NCBI RefSeq assembly: GCF_026210795.1
Contig: NC_089436.1
Span: 3,844,001-3,908,000 of the forward strand
Source: Rhizophagus irregularis
Taxonomy: Eukaryota; Glomeromycota; Glomeromycetes; Glomerales; Glomeraceae
Reading direction: 5' to 3'
DNA length: 64,000 nt
A model generated the notes under the pieces. It made no database searches, was not told the origin of the DNA, and was given only the letters and a program-made list of their open reading frames with translations. The stretch's first letter is position 1. The number at the start of each line of letters is the position of its first letter. Below are positions 10,007 through 21,300 of the stretch, piece after piece. A program made the position numbers and the translations under genes.

Positions 10007-10740
10007 TTTTTTTTTAATAAAAGTTAATTAAATAAAAAATAAATATTGTAAATGAATAAATAAAATATATTGGAGGATTGGTTTTGAAGAGAGAGGATAA
10101 ATTTTAATTTTTTGGGCTTTTTTATCTTAAAAAATATATGGAAATCATCTTTGAAAAGATTCATTCTATTTATGAAATGTTCATATTATATCGGCCGGAT
10201 TATAGTTAATAATAACAATGTAATAGCGGGGGTGGCTTGTATGTGTAATCGTAGCAAAAATATTTCGTTCTATTATATAGTCTGAGTAAATTGGTAGTTG
10301 TTCTTTTTTTGTTATAGAATACTTACTAACGCTTTTAAGATTCTTTTTAAAAAATAGATCGTTGTGTCACGTGATTTAGTACACATCGGGATTCTGGATT
10401 AAGCGATGATCTACAAATGATCGATTTCCTGCTTGACAGAAAATCAATAAAAAAAATAATTTGATCTACAAATGATCGAAATTAATAGGGGGTGATTTGT
10501 ATATATTGGGAATGGAAATTCTTAATATTACCATATTGATAAAAAATACAACAATTTCATTTAAAGATAATCCCGAAATAAATTCATAAATGCCTATACA
10601 AAATACATTACTAATAAAGAAGTAAACTTTTTTCGTTAGCATTATGAGGAAAAACCAATCAAAAATTCATTAACCGGAACTGGATTAGCCACACAAATCT
10701 CTCTGATTGGCCATTAGAACTTACAGAATATAAGAAATAT
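10007..10740. other. 5' flank of the protease gene, AT-rich
   Basis: The protease promoter should lie at 10010-10150, but no distinctive TATA element stands out. GATCTACAAATGATCGA occurs twice (about 10408 and 10462). A transposon-like AACCGGAAC end sits at 10670-10692. No gene is supported. Confidence 0.35.
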
Positions 10741-11440
10741 AGGTGTAAAGAGCCAGGCACATGTGACTTTTCCGTAAAAGGCTCATATTTCCGGAATTAA
10801 TAACCTTATATTACGGAATTCATCGAATTATTTGCATTTTTCGTGAATGAATCCGGGAAAGGCTCATTTTTACGAAGTTTTTACAGAAATAGCGGATGAA
10901 ATTTTTTATAGGGCTAGCTTTATCCAGCGGGAAAATGAGACTATTGTAGATTTTTCAGAAGAATAATTGCGGGGTAGTGCGTCGAATTTCCCTCCCTTAA
11001 AGTTTAGCTTCTGTAGGAGAAAAGCCGTCTATTGTAGAAAAAAATTTTCTGGTATTAATCACTCCGAAAAAATTTATTTATGATGGAGTTAATAAAATAA
11101 TCTTCTGTCGCACTAAGTGTCACTTCTGATCACCTTCATACTAATTTTTAAAAATTGCGAGTGATTATCTGAGTTTATAAATGACCGGGAATCTTCGTAT
11201 AGATAGCCGGGAAATTACTTATTTTAGTTTAAAATAGTTAAGTTTAAAACAGTTAATATTTAATGAGTGACATGGGATTACCATTCATTTTGAATAATGT
11301 GAGTTTTTTCCCCAAATAATTAAGTATATGAAATAATTTCACAAATTCACACATAAATCAATCCCCCATATTCCGTTATTTTTTTTCTCTTACAACATTT
11401 AGCGGAAATATTTTATTTATTTATTTTATTTACAGCTGAT
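10741..11440. other. Repeat-derived intergenic region
   Basis: TTTTTTATAGGG at about 10902-10913 matches the right end of the CCCTATAAAAA element family, but no matching left end was found, so it is probably a truncated copy. Upstream are ACGGAATTCATCGAAT-like segments in the style of that family. No coding frame. Confidence 0.35.
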
Positions 11441-11454
11441 TTCATGTAAAACAT

Positions 11455-11835
11455 TTTTTTTATCAAATTATTATAATTATTACTAAAAAAACATTTTTGC
11501 AACGTTTTTAATAAAAATGTTAAAAAAAACATTGCAAAATGTTTTTTTATCAAATTATTATCAAAAAACGTAGCGTAGTGTTTTTTTTGTTAAATTGTTA
11601 TCAAAAAATCAAAAAATGTCTCATAACATTTTATTCGAACCACATATATTATATTATTTATTAATAAACGTTTTCGCGGCGTTTTTTAATAAAAATAGCA
11701 AAAAAAAAGTTTTTTTTCGTTAATGTTAAATTATTTATTGACTAACAAGAGTTCATGTTTAAAGGGGAGTTAGGCTATAAAATGTAAAATATAAGAATAT
11801 GATTTATTTTGACTTGTTTATGATAAAACATAATG
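11455..11835 (+). repeat. Dispersed repeat, copy 1
   Basis: Contains several AACGTTTTCGC / GCAACGTTTTT and AAAAAACATT motifs. It ends with GAGTTCATGTTTAAAGG followed by a conserved segment of about 70 bp. That terminal segment (11745-11820) is found in reverse complement at 54910-54987, and both copies also carry the AACGTTTTCGC submotifs. No coding capacity. Confidence 0.5.
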
Positions 11836-12067
11836 TAAAATTTATAAAAGGAAATTTGATTCTTACTTTTATAATTATTTTTTTTTTTAGTTATAATTAT
11901 AACAAATGAAATCGTACCGTAACTACTATACTAGGAAAACGGAAACCGTGTAAGTCCTTCGTGTTGCATAACTCGCAAGTGCATCATGTTACGTGATCTA
12001 TGTGTATTCGGCATATTTCAGGTAGATATATTCAAAAAAAAAAGGAAATAAAATTGTCGATAGCTAG

Positions 12068-12460
12068 GCCGGAAGCCTCGACCAAACTCCTCTAAAACGG
12101 GATAACATTACACCAGAGGAAGTCGTAGAGGTCATCAAGGATTATCGTGCAAAAAAGATAGAATACAAGCGATACCAAGAAGATGAAACTAACGCCGAAC
12201 AAGCTATAAAGGATAAACTAACGGAATTCGAAAGGATCTTTTCAACAACTTCCAACGAAATGGAATGGGAAGAAATTAGAACGGCGGCTTTGAAAAATCT
12301 AGGGTCAGAAAAGGGTTTACGCGATTGGGATAAGATTAAGAAATGGGTGATGAGGACGAACAACTTCTTGAGATTGGGACGCAGAATCATCAGTTTGGCG
12401 GAACAAGGCGCTATATTACAAGAATATACCACGCTAAATGATGACTTCACAAAAGATTAA
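12068..12460 (+). pseudogene. GC-richer charged coiled-coil ORF relic, probably transposon-derived
   Basis: A 131-codon frame bounded by TAG at 12065 and ending at TAA 12458-12460 has far higher GC than the region. It starts in mid-protein (AGSLDQTPLKRDNITPEEVV…); the first ATG is at 12260. It is rich in Glu/Lys/Asp and predicted helical, with a Trp-containing segment (MEWEEIRTAALKNLG). Further Lys/Glu-rich sequence follows in another frame to about 12540. GC and codon use unlike neighbouring genes suggest a retrotransposon ORF or an acquired fragment. I do not recognise the domain. Confidence 0.35.
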
Positions 12461-12771
12461 AGGACATGAATCATAAAACCGACGAGAAGTTAGCGGAAAA
12501 GAAAAGACAGAAAGAGGAGCAGGAGGTAAAGAAGAAGTAGAACGATAAGGAACGGAAATGATTAGTCACCAACCTGCGATCGAAGTCACGTAGTTCATGT
12601 AAAAAATATTCCTATGAAAAAATTTTTTAGCAGGAAATGACAAAGTTTGGACAGGAGTAGTATAGAGTTAATTTTTGTTTTCTGTAGGAATAACCGTGGA
12701 GGGAATAAGTAGAGACAATATACTGGACGTAGGGTTGTTGATTCTTATATATATATATATATATATATATA
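12461..12771. other. Relic tail and TA microsatellite
   Basis: Degraded continuation of the charged ORF, then moderately GC-rich DNA. A (TA)n microsatellite at about 12747-12771 supplies the TA target for the next element. Confidence 0.4.
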
Positions 12772-13436
12772 CAGTGGGTTACAAAAAGTGACCGACCACC
12801 TAAAAATTAAATAAAATTAAATATTCTCATTAATAATTTTATTTTTATTCTAAAATTAAAAGTGTAAAAACTTATTTTGAACCATTTTCTTGCTTGATTA
12901 ATGTTAAAATTGTATATAAATACTTAATTTTCAGAGTAGAAAATTTCAACATTTTAACCAAAGCAGATAGAGTAAAATAGGTATAGAAAATTGATTCCTT
13001 GACTAAAAATTAGCTTATTTTCAAACATTCAGAAAGATTCAATCAGTAGTTGTTGAGAAATCCACTTTTAAAAATCGGCAAAATTGATGATCTACATATA
13101 AAATTATAAGAATTTCACCAAAATTCATTGATTTTAAAAGTAGTTTTCTCAACAACTACTGATCGAATCTTTCTGATATTTTGAAGATAGACAAATTTTA
13201 AGTCAAAGAATCGATTTCTGGCATTTATATTACTATAGCTGTTCTGGTTAAAAAGTTGGAATTTTTTTCACTTTGAAAATTGAATATTTATACACAATTT
13301 TATTATTAATTACGTGAAAAAAATGTTCATAAAATGGATTTTACATTTCTAATTTTAATATAAATATAAAATTATTAATGAAAATGGTTGAATTTATTTA
13401 ATTTTTAGGTGGTCGGTCACTTTTTGTAACCAACTG
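12772..13436. mobile_element. Tc1/mariner-like foldback element, 665 bp, TA target duplication
   Basis: The left end starts CAGTGGGTTACAAAAAGTGA and the right end, reverse complemented, starts CAGTTGGTTACAAAAAGTGA. The arms match for about 44 bp with a single mismatch. Imperfect inverted similarity extends deep inside, for example AGTAGTTGTTGAGAAA at about 13044 against TTTCTCAACAACTACT at about 13145. TA flanks both ends (12770-12771 and 13437-13438), as expected for Tc1/mariner. There is no transposase frame, so this is a non-autonomous foldback MITE that needs a transposase in trans. Confidence 0.75.
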
Positions 13437-14380
13437 TATATTTGTTTTCTTTTCGAGTTTTTTTTAGGATTGTCTTCTTTAGTTAGGCTACTTTTCGTTT
13501 ATGGATATAGGGAGTAGGAGATTTATTTATTAGGCTCACTCTTGCATTATTTGAACAATTAGAAAAAGTGACAGTATTTCTTCCTATCCACTATTTCTGA
13601 TGTAAGCTTTTATTCCTTGGAAATCAACAACATCTAAACGATTATATTGGAAAAGAAGGATTTAGTCAAAGTGAAGTAGCATCATAAATTATTCAAAAAA
13701 TTGATCAGTACTTCATTACGAATGTGAATTTTGTACAAAGTGAGTGGAGCTAATTTAATTAACAAATCCAAGAATTTGTCAAGATATTTATGCTCAATAT
13801 ACTCGTCTATACCTATTGCTTCCAAGTGTTGAGTATATTCTTTAATTCTTTCGGGGTATTACATATATTCAAAAATATTGTAAAATATTTTATATTTGGA
13901 CAATATTTATGAATCGTCCGATTATATTCTTTTGCAGGAAATCTAATTTTAATTTTATAAAGATTTCCATTGATATTTTGAATTATTTTTATAACTATAT
14001 GAAGTAATCTTTACTGGAACTTTTTTACTCTGAGAAATAAAAATAAAAGTAATGAATCAGCCAATTAAATTCTTTAAATTCTTCGCTATGATCTTATAGC
14101 GAATTTGAGGTGAAACCTTGTGTTTGTATAGATTATTAAATATTTTTTATTTGGTCAAACAAACTATTGAAATAATAAAAGAAATCATATTAATTTTATT
14201 GGCAATTAAGAATATAGATTTATATTTCACATTGTATTATAATAATTTTCATTGAATTCATATTAGAACCTTTATTTGTTGACTACATTAGAAATTTAGA
14301 TTTACATAAAATCAAAATATGCTATAGTAATGATATATATACCCAATCATATATTTTTTTTCCATATTTCGTATATTAAA
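13437..14380. other. Intergenic with a second hAT fragment
   Basis: Bases 13610-13683 repeat the hAT-like segment of 7137-7210 and read QHLNDYIGKEGFSQSEVAS before a stop, so this copy is truncated. The remainder is AT-rich and forms the 3' flank of the F-box-like gene. No intact gene. Confidence 0.4.
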
Positions 14381-15787
14381 CTAATTGTAACGCTCGAAAT
14401 TTCTGATAACACCTAATTTAATATATTTTTCAATAATTTTCATATGTTCATCATTTTCTATAAAAGTATATGCATTTTTATCATAAATAATTAAAGAAAG
14501 TGATTTTTTTGATTCACGATTCTCCCAATTTTTTAAAAAAGATTCTAATTCACTTGGAAGTAATAATGAATTTGTATTATTTGAATAGCGTAATTCTAAT
14601 TCATAAAAATTTCTAGGTGAAAATTTAACAATAATATCAAATAAAATTTTTTCACTAAAATATCCTTTACAACAAATTTTAATATATTCTAAATATTTTA
14701 AACTTTCAAAAAACATTTTTAATGTTTCCAATTGATTATTTTTAATTCCAGTAAAAAGTTTTCTAAGATTTGGACAATATTTAATTATAGCAAAATTTAT
14801 TGATTCATTACTATGTTTAATATAAAATTCTTTTAAATTTTTTCCATTATTCATCAAGAAATTTATTAATAATTCATTTCTTGGATAACTATCACGAAAT
14901 TCTAAATATTGTAATTTTGAAAATTTAATATATTGTAATTCATTAAAATCTTCAAAAGGTTCATTATTATAAAATGTAAAAATAATTTCTTGTAAATTTA
15001 TAAATTTAGAAATAAATGATAATGGAATATAATGTTCACCCCCATAAATATATAATATAATCACAGTATTAGAAATCTTTTTAAATGATGTAATTACATC
15101 TGTTGTTAAATCATTACAATCATAAGATTGAAATATTTGTAAATTTTTTAAATTTTGTTGAACAGAAATTAAATCTGTTAATCCATTTGAAATAACGTTT
15201 TTAAATGTTATATCAAATAATTGTATATTATGACATATTTCTGATAATTGATAAAAAAATTGAGGACAAATATTTGAATAACAATATAATTCTGAAAGGT
15301 CTTTTAAACAATCTCTCGCTCCAATATAAGAAGTAAAAGTAATATTTGGACTTAATGATGAGCAATAAGTTAAACCTAATTTTCTTATAGAAGAAATTTT
15401 CATAAGATATTTAAATATTTCTTGTGAAAACATATGTAAAATTTGTTCCAAATTTTGAGTTGGAATAGATGTTTGTTCTTTAAGAAATTGTTCAAGATTA
15501 TTATTAAATTTATCAATTGATAGAATTTTACAAAATGATGCATAATTAAACATTGGAAGTTTTGAAGCTAAGGATAAAGTAATAATTTTCTTTTCATATA
15601 GAATTTCTTTTGATTCATTTGGAAGACAAGTGATTAAAGTATTATAATTTCTAATTATATTCCAATAAATCCTAACAGAAACTTCACACCAGAGGTGATT
15701 GACTAATAAACATGAATATAAAGTAACTTTATCGTCTTCTAAATATTCAAAAATTTCGTTAAGGCAATCGACAGTAAGTTGAGACAT
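14381..15787 (-). CDS. F-box-like protein with degenerate leucine-rich repeats
   Basis: A 468-residue single-exon protein. Residues 1-45 (LTVDCLNEIFEYLEDDKVTL, then LYSCLLVNHLWCEVSVRIYW) form an F-box-like helical motif, with the characteristic leucines and the VNxxW segment. The rest is Leu/Ile/Asn-rich with LRR-like strands, such as CPNLRKLFTGI and LKYLEYIKICC. Proteins of this architecture are abundant in Rhizophagus and are presumed substrate adaptors of SCF ubiquitin ligases: the F-box would bind Skp1 and the repeats the target. Function is inferred from the fold only. The start is the first Met, immediately before the F-box. A paralogue with the same layout lies at 36609-38060. Confidence 0.85.
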   Translation of the reverse strand: MSQLTVDCLNEIFEYLEDDKVTLYSCLLVNHLWCEVSVRIYWNIIRNYNTLITCLPNESKEILYEKKIITLSLASKLPMFNYASFCKILSIDKFNNNLEQFLKEQTSIPTQNLEQILHMFSQEIFKYLMKISSIRKLGLTYCSSLSPNITFTSYIGARDCLKDLSELYCYSNICPQFFYQLSEICHNIQLFDITFKNVISNGLTDLISVQQNLKNLQIFQSYDCNDLTTDVITSFKKISNTVIILYIYGGEHYIPLSFISKFINLQEIIFTFYNNEPFEDFNELQYIKFSKLQYLEFRDSYPRNELLINFLMNNGKNLKEFYIKHSNESINFAIIKYCPNLRKLFTGIKNNQLETLKMFFESLKYLEYIKICCKGYFSEKILFDIIVKFSPRNFYELELRYSNNTNSLLLPSELESFLKNWENRESKKSLSLIIYDKNAYTFIENDEHMKIIEKYIKLGVIRNFERYN

Positions 15788-15969
15788 TTTTAATAAGAAT
15801 GAGGTGAGAAAAATTATTTTGTGTTACAAATATTATGGCGCAAGTATTTTATTCATTTACATGATATTGTGTCACATTTCCATAGGTTAGCTTAAAAAGA
15901 TTATGTCGATCAATTTTGAATAACCTGGTCATTACATGTAATAATTAAATTTAGATGATCGACTAAATT

Positions 15970-16099
15970 ATGGTGTAGTTAGCACGAAAATAATTAGCCG
16001 CAACGTGATCCGGCCGGCTCAGGCGTAGATCATCATGGAACTCTAGGGGATTTTCTGCGATTAAACCGGATCCGGATGATCGGCAATCAGGAATTCGGC
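15970..16099. mobile_element. MITE, truncated copy (family of 21389-21533)
   Basis: Starts ATGGTGTAGTTAG and shares most of its length with the complete element at 21389-21533, including ATAATTAGCCGCAACGTGAT and GATCGGCAATCAGGAATTCG. The right terminal repeat is missing, so the copy is 3'-truncated. Its GC content stands well above the surroundings. Confidence 0.65.
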
Positions 16100-16608
16100 T
16101 GTAAAGATTATAACGAAATGAAAGAAATACAGTTAGGGCAGTGACATATATTAGCAAATATTAATTTCATAAGGAGTCTTACCCTCCCATCCCTAAGTAA
16201 AATTTTTTTTAACCAGTAATAATATTCAATTATACATATAATACTAATTTTAACCAATAAAAATGTTTAATTCTGTGTCACGTAAGATTTTGCTTAACTA
16301 AAATATTAGCTAATATATGTCATGGCCCTTATTTAATTACACTGTATTAAAAGTTTTTGCGTATTCATTGATTATATATTTAAAATTATTTTAGTTGTTT
16401 CAGATACTGTACATTTATATTTATTCATAATTTATTGTACATTTGATTTTTAATTTGATTAAATGTACTTGTATGATAGTTATTGAAATGAGTATAAAAA
16501 AGTTTACTCATTTTCAATTTTATATATTGGAAATGGTTTAATTATATATTATTTTGATAATTTATATTTAAAAGTTGGAAAAGCTTCTTTAAAGAAAAAA
16601 GATTTATT

Positions 16609-16815
16609 TAAATTACAAACTAAGAAATCTGTAAAATATTTACTATTCTAGTCTTAGTGTTTAAATAATTCTAAGTAAAGTAAAAAAAGAGAATATAAAG
16701 ATTTAATACTTGGGTAAGCTATAAAAAAAAAAGGAATTATTTAAATTACAAACTAAGAAACTTGTAAATATTTTACTACTCTAGCCTTAGTGTTTAAATA
16801 AATATAAAGAGAATT
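16609..16815. repeat. Tandem duplication, ~130-bp period
   Basis: Two copies, starting at about 16609 and 16739, share AAATTACAAACTAAGAAA and TTAGTGTTTAAATAA in the same order and spacing, separated by unique AT-rich DNA. Confidence 0.5.
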
Positions 16816-16976
16816 GAATAAAAAACAATTTTCTGGTGAATACATCATGTGATCATGTCAAATATCACTTAAAAAATCTACGAATCCTTAATAATCAGTT
16901 ATTTCATCTGAATAATTAAATAAATAAATTAATAAATTTTCAAAATTAATTTTTCTTTATATATTATATTACATAC

Positions 16977-18157
16977 CTAATTATTTATATCTTTGACTAT
17001 ACAATCATTCAAATCTTCAGTTATACCAGTAGAAGAATTTTGTAAATCTCTTTCAAGTATTTCATTCAATTCTTTACTAGTAAAATCAAGTAAGCGACTT
17101 GTATAACATGCTTGTGGATGAGATTCAGTAGCAAGATTATTATGCACAATTGGTGCATTTATAAATTCCATAACATTGCCTTTTAATTCTTTATTGATCT
17201 CTTCAATTTTCTTTTTATAAGGGAAAAAAATCCATTTTTCAATAATATCATAAACTTCTTTAGAAGATGGCCTTTTCAAAGGATCTTCATACCAACATTT
17301 TTTCATCAAATCTACATAACATTGTGGAGTATTTACAATAATTTGAGGACGTTCACCTTTACAAATACTTAAACTAAGATGAAGATCGTGTGCTCTATTA
17401 TTAAATGGTGGTATTCCAGATGTAAATTCCCACATAACCATAGAAAAACTATATATATCACTAGATGGAGTATAAGATTTGCCTCTTAAAACTTCAGGTG
17501 CCATAAATGGCATAACACCATAAATATCATATTTTTTCAAGAATGATTTTACAGGTTGACATAATCCTAAATCACTAATATAAATTTTACTCTCATCATG
17601 ATTTAAAATATTGCCATCATGAAAATCACAATGAATAAGATTTTGATGATGTATATCTTTAAGTCCAGAAATAATTCTATACAACATATATAATTTTTGA
17701 TTCCAATCACTATTAATTATTCTTGTTAAGTTTCCTCTTAAATTACCTTTGTTTGCATAATCCATTACTGTCATATATTTTAAAGTATCTGGATTTCTTG
17801 TAAATCCATGAAAATAAATAATATCATATGAATCTAAACAACTTTCATGACATTTCCACTGTAAAAAAAATAATAACATATATTAGTATAAATAAATATA
17901 TAATTTGAATTAAAAAATAAATAATATACTATCATACTTCATTTAAAAATTCATTTAAATTTACACTTAAATCATTATGACATTTAAGAATTACTTCTTT
18001 ATTTCCATCATTATTATTTAACCAAATAGCTTTGTATACAATACCAAATCCTCCTTTATCAAGATACTTAACATTTTTAAATTTATTGTAAGGAATCCAT
18101 TTTAATTTTTTTTTAAAAATAAAATCATCCATAATTATATTTCCACTTGTTCCAAAT
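16977..18157 (-). CDS. TKL-type protein kinase, at least two exons
   Basis: Exons on the minus strand are 18157-17938 and 17858-16977, with a 79-nt GT-AG intron in phase 0. From the ATG at 18132 this gives 358 residues. The exon probably extends to 18157: an in-frame FGTSGNIIMDD matches the W-S-S-G-N leader of the other two kinases here, and an acceptor TTATAG precedes it. Kinase landmarks: glycine loop DKGGFGIV (about 25-32), Lys50, catalytic loop HCDFHDGN (Asp143), DLG at 161-163, and MAPEV. The HRD arginine is Cys, so it is a non-RD kinase. The tail HPQACYTSRLLDF is typical of the Rhizophagus family. It is a cytosolic Ser/Thr (TKL) kinase by homology; substrate unknown. Upstream exons are uncertain because the next 4 kb is the intron-like array. 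Confidence 0.85.
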
Positions 18158-18332
18158 CTATAAATTTAAATAATAAAAGTTATATTGAAGTTTATATTTA
18201 AAATTACACTAAAATTTAAGATTAAAATCAACACTTACTCTAAAATTTAAATAGAAATTTAATATAATGAATATCTTAGGTTTCGTATAAATATATAATA
18301 ACAACCATAATAACCTATATTTCATGACTTAC
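18158..18332 (-). other. Last intron region before the kinase exon
   Basis: On the minus strand this contains donor GTAAGT at 18332, an acceptor TAG at 18242-18240, one base, another GTAAGTG donor at 18238, a third TAG then GTAAT near 18210-18207, and finally the acceptor before the kinase exon (AG at 18159-18158). Here the acceptor-donor spacing is 1 nt, unlike the constant 3 nt of the array upstream. The piece 18209-18238 is only 30 nt and is unlikely to be spliced alone. Splicing from 18238 to 18158 would remove 81 nt. Confidence 0.45.
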
Positions 18333-21300
18333 CAACTAAAGTAACAGAAATTTTTTAAATGAATTCAATTAACAAATAATAATTATATAAAATATATAAA
18401 AATAGAAATAACGAATTACTTACAAGCTATATTACAAAATAATTTTTTAAATAAATAAATTAATTAGTTTAAAGTATATTTAAATATTATAACAATAAGT
18501 AATAATAGAATTAAATAAATAACTTATAACTTACGATCTATTTAAATAAAGAATTTAGTCAGTTTAAATTATGTATTATTATATAATAAGTAATAATAGA
18601 ATTAGATAAATAACTTATAACTTACCAGCTAAAAAAATTACAAAATTTTTTAAATAAAGGCATTTAATTAGTTTAAATTATATGTAAATATTACAATATA
18701 AAAAGTAATAATAGAATTAAATAAATAACTTATAACTTACAATCTAAATAAAGGAATTTAGTTAGTTTAAATTATATGTAAATATCATATAAATAAGTAA
18801 TAATAGAATTAAATAAATAACTTATAACTTACAATCTATTAAATAAAAAATTTAGTTAGTTTAAATTATATGTAAATATTATGATATAAATAAGTAATAA
18901 TAGAATTAAATAAATAACTTACGCTCTATATTATTGAATATTTTTTTAAATGGAATTTTAGTTAGTGTAAATATTATATAAATAAGTAATAATAGAATTT
19001 AATAAATAACTTACGCTCTATATTTTTGAATAATTTTTTAAATGGAATTTTGTTAGTTCAAATTATATGTAGATATTATACAAATAAGTTTAAATAAATA
19101 ACTTGTAACTTACCAACTAAAATAAATTACAAAATATTTTAAATGGAATTTAGTTAGTTTAAATTATATGTAAATATTATATAAATAAGTAATAAAAGAA
19201 TTTAATAAATAACTTACGCTCTATATAATTGAAATAGAATTTAGTTAGTTTAATTATATGTAAATATTATATAAATAAGTGATAATAGAATTAAATAAAT
19301 AACTTACGCCCTATATTATTAAATAATTTTATAATTTTTTAAATAAAGAATATAGTTAGCTTAAATTATATATAAATATAGTAGTATTAAATAAATAACT
19401 TACGCCCTATATTATTAAATAATTTTTTAAATAAAGAATTTAGTATGTAAATATTATAACAATAAGTAATAATAAAATTAAATAAATAACTTATAATTTA
19501 CCAACTAAAATAAATTACAAAATAATTTTTTAAATAAAGAATTTAATTAGTTTTAAATTATATGTAAATATTATAGCAATAAGTAATAATAGAATTAAAT
19601 AAATAACTTATAACTTACTAACTAAAATAAATTACAAAATAATTTTTAAATAAAGAATTTAGTTAGTTTAAATTATATGTAAATATTATAACAATAAGTA
19701 ATAATATAATTAAATAAATAACTTATAACTTACCAACTAAAATAAATTACAAAAATTTTTTTAAATAAAGAATTTAGTTAGTTTAATTATAACAATAAGT
19801 AACAATAGAAATTAAAAATATCTTACACTCTGTTATTAAATAATTTTTTAAATAACATTTAGTTAGTTTAAATTATATGTAAATATTATAGCAATAAGTA
19901 ATAATAGAATTAAATAAATAACTTATAACTTACTAACTAAAATAAATTACAAAATAATTTTTTAAATAAAGAATTTAGTTAGTTTAAATTGTATGTAAAT
20001 ATTATAACAATAAATACTAATAATAGAATTAAATAAACAACTTATAACTTACCAACTAAAATAAATTACAAAATAATTTTTTAAATAAAAAAATTAGATA
20101 GTTTAAATTATATGTAAATATTACAGATAAGTAATAATAGAATTAAATAAATAACTTACACCCTATATTATTAAATAATTTTTAAATGAAGAATTTAGTT
20201 AGTTGTAAATATTATAACAATAAGTAATAATATAATTAAATAAATAACTTATAACTTACGATCTATTAAATAAAGAATTTAGTCTAGTTAAATTATATGT
20301 AAATTATAACAATAAGTAATAATAAAATTGAATAAATAACTTATAACTTACCAACTAAAATAAATTGCAAAATAATTTTTTATATAAAGTTAGTTAGTTT
20401 AATTGTATGTAAATATTATAACAATAAAAGTAATAATAGAATTAAATAACTTATTACCAACTAAAATAGATTACAAAATAATTTTTTAAATAAAGAATTT
20501 AGTTAGTTTAAATTATATGTAAATATTATAACAATAAGTAATAATAGAATTGAATAAATAACTTATAACTTACGATCTATTTAAACAAATAATATAGTTA
20601 ATTTAAATTATGTATAAATATTATATAAATATGTAATAATAGAATTAACTTACCAACTAAAAGAAATTACCAAGTAATTTTTTTAAATAATAAAGTATTT
20701 AGTCAATTTAAATTATATATATTATATGTAAATATTGTAATAATAGAATTAGATAAATAACTTACGCCCTATATTATTGAATAATTTTTTAAATAAAGAA
20801 TTTAGTTAGTTTAAATTATATCTAAATATTATATAAATATGTAAATAACTTAGTATAACTTACCAACTAAAAGAAATTACCAAGTAATTTTTTAAATAAA
20901 GAATTTAGTTAATTTAAATTATATGTAAATATATATAAATATGTAATATAGAATTAAATAAATAACTTATTACTTACAGACTAAAGAAATTACCAAATAA
21001 TTTTTTAAATAAAAGATTTAGTTAATTCAAATTGTATATAAATAATATATAAATATGTAATAATGGAAATAAATAAATAACTTATAACTTACAATCTATA
21101 TTATTAAATAGTTTTTAAATAAAGAATTTAGTTAGTTTAAATTATATATTATATGTAAATATTAAAATGATAGAATTAAATGAATAACTTACACCCTATA
21201 TTATTAAATAATTTTTTTAAATAAAGAATTCAGTTAGTTTAAATTATATGTAAACATTATATAATTATGTAATAATAGAATTAAATAAACAACTTACTCC

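Larger units (their letters stand above)
15788..16976. other. Intergenic between F-box-like gene and kinase
   Basis: Holds a partial MITE (15970-16099) and a tandem duplication of about 75 bp at 16609 and 16739, sharing AAATTACAAACTAAGAAA and TTAGTGTTTAAATAA. The right end is the 3' flank of the kinase. No gene. Confidence 0.4.

Noticed and set aside
12142-12450. 102-codon minus-strand frame
   Set aside because: Antisense to the higher-GC charged ORF relic, whose codon use on the plus strand is more plausible.
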